Positions 58,431-64,000 of a DNA stretch of 64,000 bases are shown piece by piece. The notes under the pieces were generated by a model, which was given only the letters and a program-made list of their open reading frames with translations, ran no database searches and had not been told where the DNA came from. The DNA lies in contig NZ_CP036287.1 in the NCBI RefSeq assembly GCF_007748095.1, positions 310,001-374,000 of the forward strand, given 5' to 3'. Positions within the stretch are counted from its first letter, which is position 1, and every line of letters begins with the position of its first letter. Made by a program: the position numbers and the translations under genes. The stretch comes from Engelhardtia mirabilis (GTDB lineage Bacteria; Planctomycetota; UBA1135; GCA-002686595).

Positions 58431-60629
58431 CTACTTCAACTCGAAGCTGCCCTCGGGGACGTCCACGCCCAGCTCGGTCTGCCCGATCACGACGCGGATC
58501 TCGCCGATGATCGGATTGGCCAGCTCGATCTTGGTGGCGAAGGGCAGTTGCATGCCGGACACGTCGCGGAAGTCGCCGAACTCGGCGGACTGGCCCATGC
58601 GCCCCATGCCTGGGATCAACGCGAAGCTGTCCACCCGGCGCACCAGGCCGGTTTCGGCCTCGATGTAGAGGGTCGTGGCCGGGCCCGACGTGTCGCCGGC
58701 GCGCACGATCAGGACGTCCACGCCGTCGTCCGACAGGCGTTGGATCACGCGCAAGCTCGAGTGCCAGCGCGACAGGTCGCCGAAGTGGGCCAGGAGGTGG
58801 TCCGTGCGCGCCCATGCGGCACGTTCGCCCTCGAGCACCTCGAACTCCGTGGCCGAGGTCTCGGAGCGCAGAACCTCGCCGTCGAAGGCGACGCGTTCGA
58901 AGCTCTCGCCGGTGATGCTGTCGACCCGAAAGCGGTCGGGCCAGGCGGTCAGGGTCGTGAGTTCGCCCTCCATGTTCACGCTGGCGATCTCGATCGTCCC
59001 CGTGCGCCGCATGGGCCCCAGGTCGGCGAGCAGGTCGAGCCGGTGGGCCGCCAGCACCTTGGCAACGACCTCCTCGGCCCCCGGCAGGTCCGCGTCGGGC
59101 TCGAAGCGGTACTCGCGGTGGTCGCCAATGGCGTAGCCCGTGACCTCCCCCGCTTCGCCGCGCTGGAAGGCCAGCACCGTGCCCGGGTTCATGCGGATCT
59201 TCCACTGATCCTCACCGGCGTAGTCGAGGGCGACCACCCCGCGGCCGAGGACCTCCAGGGCCAGCTCGTCTCCGTCCTCGATGATGCCCCGGTACAGGTC
59301 CTCGTCGTTCTCGCGGTAGTAGCCCAGGTAGTCGTCGTGGGGCGGGGCCAGCTGGTTGGGATCGAAGGGCGCGCCCAGGAACAGCTCGCCCAGGGCCTCC
59401 TCCACCTGCACGCCGGTCATGGTCCCGCGCGACTGGGTGAAGTAGAGCACCATCGCGCGGCTGTCGGGGAAGACCCAGGCGTGGGTGCCGTCGGAGCCGT
59501 TGTGGCCGAAGGCGACGACCTCGCGCTCCGCTTCCGCAGCGCCCTCCGCGGCGCCCTCTTCGGGCCGCGTCCACAGCTCCATCAGGTGCCCGTAGTCGAC
59601 GCGCGCGCCCGGCAGGCCGGTGCCGGCCGGCAGGGGGAAGGGCCCCGGTCGCAGGGCCTTGCGCACGTAGGCCGGCCGGATCAAGCGCTCGCGCCCCGCG
59701 CGGCCCTTGTCCAGCCACAGCTGCATGAACAGGGCGTAGTCGTCGAGGGTCGCGTAGAGACCCTGGGAGCCGAGGAAGAAGGGAAACAGGGGCGGGTCCT
59801 GCGGACTCCAGAAGCGCTTCCATTCGCCGGGCGCGCCCGCGTACTTGCTACAGGCGCGAGCCCGTAGGGCGTTGCCCTCGGTCATCAACAGCGTCGACTC
59901 CTCCATGCCCAGGGGCTCGAGGATGCGCGCGCGCACGAAGTCCGCGGCGCTGCCGCCGCTCGCCACTTCGATCACGGCGGTCAGGGTGTCGGTGCCCTGG
60001 TCGCTGTACTGGAAGGCGCTGCCGGGCTCGAAGTCGAGGGTGTAGTCGGCACCCAGGGCGGCCACGGCCTGGATGTCGCCCAGGCTGGCCAGGTCCCGTC
60101 CCACCAAGAGGGAGTAGGGAAAGCCGCCGGTGTGCGTCATCAGGTGCTCGATCGTCACGTCGCGCAGGCCCTCGGCGTCGAAGTAGGGCAGGTACTTCGA
60201 GACCGGGTCGTCGAGCTCGACCAGGTCGTCACCGATCAGCATCCACAGGGCTGTGCCGATCAACGGCTTGGTCATCGAGCGCACGCAGAACACGCTGCCG
60301 GGCTCCATGGGCGTCTCGCTCTCGCGGTCGCGCCAGCCGTAGGCCCCGTGCAGGATCGAGCGACCGTTCACGATCACCTGCAGCTCGGCGCCGACCACCT
60401 GGCCCTGGTCGACGAAGCCCCGGACCAGCGCTTCGAGTCGCGCCAGAGCTTCGGGCGACACGCCCTCGGCGATGGCCGTCGAGGCCGGGAAGGGCGACTC
60501 GTCGATCGGCTGGGCGGCGGCGACACCTCCGTCGACCTGCGGGTCCTGCGCGGCGCCGGCTTGGAGGGCGACGGTCAGGGCGACCGCGAAGGTTGCGAAG
60601 GATCTGCGATGGAGGTGCGGGGTCGGCAT
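58431..60629 (-). CDS. Exported serine hydrolase, beta-lactamase/class C-like family, with C-terminal beta domains
   Basis: A 732-aa exported protein. Signal peptide RRSFATFAVALTVALQAGAA. The catalytic domain (about 55-400) has SxxK as CVRSMTKPLIG, the YxN equivalent as YSDQGTDT, and the third box as FGHNGSDGTH (HxG instead of KTG), as in esterases or D-amino peptidases of this fold. True beta-lactamase activity is therefore unlikely. After about 430 come two further domains: a small beta domain (LALEVLGRGVVALDYAGEDQ) and a C-terminal part (GTIEIASVNMEGELTTLTAW ... GMQLPFATKIELANPIIGEI) like outer-membrane lipoprotein carrier folds. The next gene upstream lies 46 bases away on the same strand. 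Confidence 0.85.
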   Translation of the reverse strand: MPTPHLHRRSFATFAVALTVALQAGAAQDPQVDGGVAAAQPIDESPFPASTAIAEGVSPEALARLEALVRGFVDQGQVVGAELQVIVNGRSILHGAYGWRDRESETPMEPGSVFCVRSMTKPLIGTALWMLIGDDLVELDDPVSKYLPYFDAEGLRDVTIEHLMTHTGGFPYSLLVGRDLASLGDIQAVAALGADYTLDFEPGSAFQYSDQGTDTLTAVIEVASGGSAADFVRARILEPLGMEESTLLMTEGNALRARACSKYAGAPGEWKRFWSPQDPPLFPFFLGSQGLYATLDDYALFMQLWLDKGRAGRERLIRPAYVRKALRPGPFPLPAGTGLPGARVDYGHLMELWTRPEEGAAEGAAEAEREVVAFGHNGSDGTHAWVFPDSRAMVLYFTQSRGTMTGVQVEEALGELFLGAPFDPNQLAPPHDDYLGYYRENDEDLYRGIIEDGDELALEVLGRGVVALDYAGEDQWKIRMNPGTVLAFQRGEAGEVTGYAIGDHREYRFEPDADLPGAEEVVAKVLAAHRLDLLADLGPMRRTGTIEIASVNMEGELTTLTAWPDRFRVDSITGESFERVAFDGEVLRSETSATEFEVLEGERAAWARTDHLLAHFGDLSRWHSSLRVIQRLSDDGVDVLIVRAGDTSGPATTLYIEAETGLVRRVDSFALIPGMGRMGQSAEFGDFRDVSGMQLPFATKIELANPIIGEIRVVIGQTELGVDVPEGSFELK

Positions 60630-60675
60630 CTGGGGGCTCGCGGACTCGGAGTCGGAAGGTTCGGGAGACAGGGGC

Positions 60676-63417
60676 TCAACCGCCGACGTCGGCGGAGGGT
60701 GTTCCTTCGACCACGGCCTCGACCTCGCGCAGCAGCGCGGCGGCCTCCGTATCGAGGGCGCGATCGGCGTAGGTGGCGCGTAGCAGGGTGAGCTGCGCGG
60801 CAGCGACCTCGTCGTGGCCCAGACGCGCGTGGGCCATGGCGCGAAAGGCGTGGTCGGCGGGCGCCATCTCGGCGGCCAGGCCACCTTGGATCGAGGTGAG
60901 CGACCCGGGCAGGCGGTCGAGGAGCTCCGCGGCCGCGGCGTTGTCACCCAGGCGATAGCGCGCCACGGCCTTGGCCGTCAGCATCGCCGGGTGCGTCGGC
61001 TCTTCGACGAGCGCGCGCTCGACCGCGCCCGCGGCCAGGTCGTAGGACGCCCGCTCGAGGCCGGGCCGCAGCGCGAGCCGGTAGGCGATCACCACCAGGT
61101 TGTCGCGCAGGCTCTCGCGCTCGCCGATCGAGCGCCCCGCGTCGAGCAGCACCTGGTGGGCCTCGGCCAGGGCCTCGAGGGCGTCTTCGAGCAGGCCCCG
61201 CTCGGACATGCGCGAGGCGTAGTACTTCAGGTTCGAGGCCAGGGCGTCGGCACCCCAGATCGGCCGCGCCAACTCGATCATCTCGCGCAGCATCCGGTCC
61301 GCCTCGACGATGCTGGCCCGGTCCTTGCGCGTGCGCACGATCTGGAACAGGGCGTCGTTGGCGGCGAGGTAGTAGGTGCCGCGCGCGTGGCCGCAGGCGC
61401 GGAAGCGCTCGATCGCCTCGCGCAGGTAGGGCTCGGCCTGCTCGGCCGCGCCGCGCTGGGCCAGGTAGGACCCCAGGCTCATGGCGGAGACCGCGACGAT
61501 CGGACCCTGGTCCCCATAGAAGTCGCGCGTCTCGTCGTAGATCTGGCGCAGGGTCTCGATGGCGGACGAAGAGCCGCTGTTGACCTGCACGATCAGGCGC
61601 TGCTCGAGGGTGGTCAGGATGCGCGAGCCCGAGGGCGAGGAGCCGGCGCGCAACTGCTCCAGGGCCTCGCCGAAAAGGGCGTCGGCCTCCGCGAAGTCGC
61701 CGCGGTTCGCCAACAGGTCCGCCAGCTCGATGCGCGCTTCGTAGCCGGCCAGGCCCGGCGCGTCCGAGGCGCCCTCCAGCAGGGCCAGGGACCGGCGCAG
61801 GGACTGCTCGGCCTCGTCGTCTTCGCCTTGCAGGCGCAGCAGCTGGCCCAGGTGACCGAGCCCGATCGCGACGTTGGGGTGGTCCTCGCCGTGGACGCGC
61901 TGCCAGACGCCGAGGGACTCGCGGCACAGCTCCGTGGCGCGCGTGAAGTCGCCGGCGTCGTGCAACCGCTCGACCAGGGTGTCGAGCACGGCGGCGTAGG
62001 TCGCGTCCTCTTCGCCGAAGACCGCGCGCACGGTCGCCAGGACCGCCTCGACCTCCGCCGGGTCGGAGGCGCGCGCGGCGTCGGTCATGGCCAGCACGTC
62101 CTGCAGCGAGTCGCTGATCGCCTTCGAGCGGGCCACCTCGGCGCGCGCCTCGAGGTAGCCCGAGATGGTCCCGAACAAGCCCAGGCCCACGACCGCCAGC
62201 AGCACCAGCGCCGCCGCCGCCGCCCGCCTGTGGCGCCCGGTGAACTTCCGCAGGCGGTAGAACGAGCCCGGCGGCCCGGCCTCGACCGGCTTGTGCTCCA
62301 GGTGGCGCACCACGTCCTGGGCGAAGGAGGCCGCGGTCTCGTAACGCCGCGTGCGGTCCTTCTCCAGCGCCTTCATCACGATCCAGTCGAGGTCGCCGCG
62401 GAACAGGCGCGAGAGGCTGCCCGCGTCGCTGGCGCGGCTCTTGGCGATGCCGTCCGCGTCGGCGCCGAGTTTGCTGACGCGCGTGGACGGCGCGGGCGGC
62501 TCGTCCTCGCGGATCATGCGCGTCATCTCCTCGAACCCGGCCGTGCGCAGCTCGGTGGGGTCGACCGGCGTGGTGCCCGTCAGGAGTTGGTAGAGCAGCA
62601 CGCCCAGGGCGTAGATGTCGCTGCGCGTGTCCACGTCCAGGCCGCTCATCTCGGCCTGCTCGGGGCTCATGTACTCGGGCGTGCCGATGACCTGGTGGAA
62701 CTCGGTGAACAGGGTGCGCTCGGTCAGGCGCTGGTTGGTGGCCTTGGCCACGCCGAAGTCGATGATCTTGGGCACCGGCTGCCCGTCGTGGGAGGTCACC
62801 AGCACGTTGGCCGGCTTGAGGTCGCGGTGGATCACGCCCTTCTGGTGGGCGTGCTGCACCGCGCGGCAGACGTCGACGAACAGGCGCAGGCGTTCGTCGG
62901 TGGGCAGCTTGTGGGTGTCGCAGTACTTGTGGATCGCGACGCCGCGCACCAGCTCCATCACGAAGTAGGGCCGCCCGGCCTCGGTGGCGCCGGCGTCGAG
63001 CACCCGCGCGATGCAGGGGTGGTCCATCATCGCCAGGGCCTGGCGCTCGGCCTCGAAGCGGGCGATCACCTGCTTGGTGTCCATGCCCAGCTTGATCACC
63101 TTGAGCGCCACCTTGCGGGTCACCGGCGAGGTCTGCTCGGCCATGTAGACCACGCCCATGCCCCCCTCGCCGATCTGCTGCAGCAGCTTGTAGGGCCCGA
63201 TCCAGGCACCGGGGCCCTCGAAGCCGGGCTCCACGGCCGGGCTCTCGAGGAACTCGGCCGAGGCGTCGTGGGCCGCCAGCAGGGCGTCGACGCGGTCGCG
63301 CAGCTCGCGATCCTCGCCGCAGGCGCCGTCCAGGAAGGCCTCACGCTCGGGACCCGCCGCGCGCTCGCGGGAGGCGTGGAAGAGGGTCTCGAGGCGTTCT
63401 CGCTGTGCGGGGTCCAT
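60676..63417 (-). CDS. Ser/Thr protein kinase with transmembrane segment and C-terminal TPR-like repeats
   Basis: A 913-aa receptor kinase. Residues 1-70 are a short helical N-terminus. The kinase domain (about 75-350) is complete: QIGEGGMGVVYMAEQ (P-loop), VALKVIKLG (Lys), VIHRDLKPANVLV, IIDFGVAKATNQ and GTPEYMSPEQAEM. A membrane span AAAALVLLAVVGLGLFGTIS lies near 410. The external part is made of TPR-like helix pairs (ATELCRESLGVWQRVHGEDH, GYEARIELADLLANRGDFAE, AEPYLREAIERFRACGHARG), suggesting protein-protein interaction. This matches the PknB/TPR receptors abundant in planctomycetes. Targets are unknown. The serine hydrolase gene downstream may be co-transcribed. Confidence 0.93.
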   Translation of the reverse strand: MDPAQRERLETLFHASRERAAGPEREAFLDGACGEDRELRDRVDALLAAHDASAEFLESPAVEPGFEGPGAWIGPYKLLQQIGEGGMGVVYMAEQTSPVTRKVALKVIKLGMDTKQVIARFEAERQALAMMDHPCIARVLDAGATEAGRPYFVMELVRGVAIHKYCDTHKLPTDERLRLFVDVCRAVQHAHQKGVIHRDLKPANVLVTSHDGQPVPKIIDFGVAKATNQRLTERTLFTEFHQVIGTPEYMSPEQAEMSGLDVDTRSDIYALGVLLYQLLTGTTPVDPTELRTAGFEEMTRMIREDEPPAPSTRVSKLGADADGIAKSRASDAGSLSRLFRGDLDWIVMKALEKDRTRRYETAASFAQDVVRHLEHKPVEAGPPGSFYRLRKFTGRHRRAAAAALVLLAVVGLGLFGTISGYLEARAEVARSKAISDSLQDVLAMTDAARASDPAEVEAVLATVRAVFGEEDATYAAVLDTLVERLHDAGDFTRATELCRESLGVWQRVHGEDHPNVAIGLGHLGQLLRLQGEDDEAEQSLRRSLALLEGASDAPGLAGYEARIELADLLANRGDFAEADALFGEALEQLRAGSSPSGSRILTTLEQRLIVQVNSGSSSAIETLRQIYDETRDFYGDQGPIVAVSAMSLGSYLAQRGAAEQAEPYLREAIERFRACGHARGTYYLAANDALFQIVRTRKDRASIVEADRMLREMIELARPIWGADALASNLKYYASRMSERGLLEDALEALAEAHQVLLDAGRSIGERESLRDNLVVIAYRLALRPGLERASYDLAAGAVERALVEEPTHPAMLTAKAVARYRLGDNAAAAELLDRLPGSLTSIQGGLAAEMAPADHAFRAMAHARLGHDEVAAAQLTLLRATYADRALDTEAAALLREVEAVVEGTPSADVGG

Positions 63418-63655
63418 GGGGGTCAGCGTAGGTGCTGCGCGAACTCCTGCGCCGACCGGGGCTCGGCGGCCTCACGCATTCGGCGACAAATCTCGCGTCG
63501 GGTCCGCCCGCGCGACGGGAACGATCTGGACCTTCGCTGCTCGCCACCGCGGCTGCGGCGCCCGCTGTCGATCGTGGGGTCCCCCTCGCGCCAATCGCGG
63601 CCTACGATCGCCCCGCCGGCGCGACTCCACCCCGCGCCCGTCGCCGCAAATCCCC

Positions 63656-64000
63656 ATGACTTTCGACCACGCTTGGACTCCCACCGCGCCGCCCTGGGGC
63701 CAGACGGAGTCGGGCGACGAGCGCCGCGTGGGCGTCGAGATCGAGTTCATCGGCCCCGATGTGGCCCAGACCAGCTCGGCATTGCTGCCGGTCCTCGGGG
63801 GCCGTCTGGACGTCGTCAGTCGCTACGAGCACGTGATCCGCGGCGACGAGGCGGGGCCCTGGAGGGTGGAGCTCGACTTCGCCTATCTCCGCGATCGGGC
63901 GCGCGACCAGGCCGCGGCCGAGCAGGCGCCGTCCCTGGCGGAGGAGTGGGCCGACGCAGCCCTACGCGCCGGCGCCGAGGCCATGGTGCCGGTCGAAGTG
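63656..64000 (+). CDS. Amidoligase-family protein, 5' part only
   Basis: The frame starts at ATG 63656 and is open to the end of the window (115 residues seen). Residues 23-35 read RRVGVEIEFIGPD, followed by LDVVSRYEHVIRGDEAGPWRVELDFAYL; the GVEIEF and VELD strands are the opening of Amidoligase_2 (ATP-grasp/glutamine-synthetase-like COOH-NH2 ligase) domains, where the Glu residues bind metal. Such enzymes form amide bonds in peptides or cell-wall polymers. The C-terminal half is outside the window. It diverges from the kinase gene. Confidence 0.7.
   Translation, partial: MTFDHAWTPTAPPWGQTESGDERRVGVEIEFIGPDVAQTSSALLPVLGGRLDVVSRYEHVIRGDEAGPWRVELDFAYLRDRARDQAAAEQAPSLAEEWADAALRAGAEAMVPVEV

Overview
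The window is GC-rich (about 70 percent), densely coding bacterial DNA. Its gene content points to Planctomycetota: many exported FG-GAP/VCBS beta-propeller and beta-helix proteins, a Ser/Thr kinase-TPR receptor, an ECF sigma factor with a long C-terminal extension, a Tat-exported Gfo/Idh oxidoreductase and a multihaem cytochrome c. This assignment is inferred from gene content, not from a marker gene. No rRNA, tRNA, CRISPR array or transposase gene was recognised. The first gene (secreted alpha/beta hydrolase, minus strand) and the last (amidoligase, plus strand) run off the window ends.

Layout. 1-6.0 kb: a hydrolase, then a two-gene NAD-linked formate dehydrogenase operon. Its catalytic subunit has an in-frame UGA (4366-4368) followed at once by a GGUCU-loop SECIS hairpin, so it is a selenoprotein read as one gene (3304..6009). 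6.1-8.1 kb: a DUF4143 ATPase whose start codon lies in an inverted repeat, and a LURP-one-like protein. 8.1-16.2 kb: envelope and secreted proteins, including a tandem pair of beta-helix paralogues, a more distant relative, and a fragment of an S9 peptidase. 16.6-22.3 kb: a lysophospholipase-like hydrolase, a sigma factor fused to a membrane anchor and predicted beta-helix, and a 14-repeat VCBS protein. 22.5-27.7 kb: an ApbE lipoprotein, a Gfo/Idh oxidoreductase, a hybrid histidine kinase and a DsbA/FrnE protein. 28.0-31.7 kb: a PadR-ABC-FtsX efflux operon with overlapping start and stop codons. 31.7-39.0 kb: an S33 hydrolase, a small secreted orphan, a lipoprotein-type methyltransferase and an RND pump with its adaptor. 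39.3-48.2 kb: a hypothetical protein, a propeller protein, a five-haem cytochrome, a CIA30-DUF4174 fusion, a double EEP-domain protein, and a permease with a small thioredoxin. 48.7-52.8 kb: a BON-MscS channel, PPK2, a GNAT, an ArsR-SRPBCC pair and a broken DNA-alkylation-repair gene. 52.9-63.4 kb: three more secreted proteins, a nitronate monooxygenase-like enzyme, a serine beta-lactamase-family hydrolase and a Ser/Thr kinase.

The most unusual non-coding feature is a family of three long, nearly perfect palindromes of about 146-163 bp (27729..27891, 33164..33309, 33857..34004). They almost fill three intergenic gaps. They differ from one another at paired positions, so base pairing is kept, and two of them flank one small secreted-protein gene in opposite orientation.

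Most convergent gene pairs end at strong GC hairpins without a U-tract. Several regulators have dyads at or near their start codons (DUF4143 ATPase, PadR, ArsR), which suggests autoregulation.
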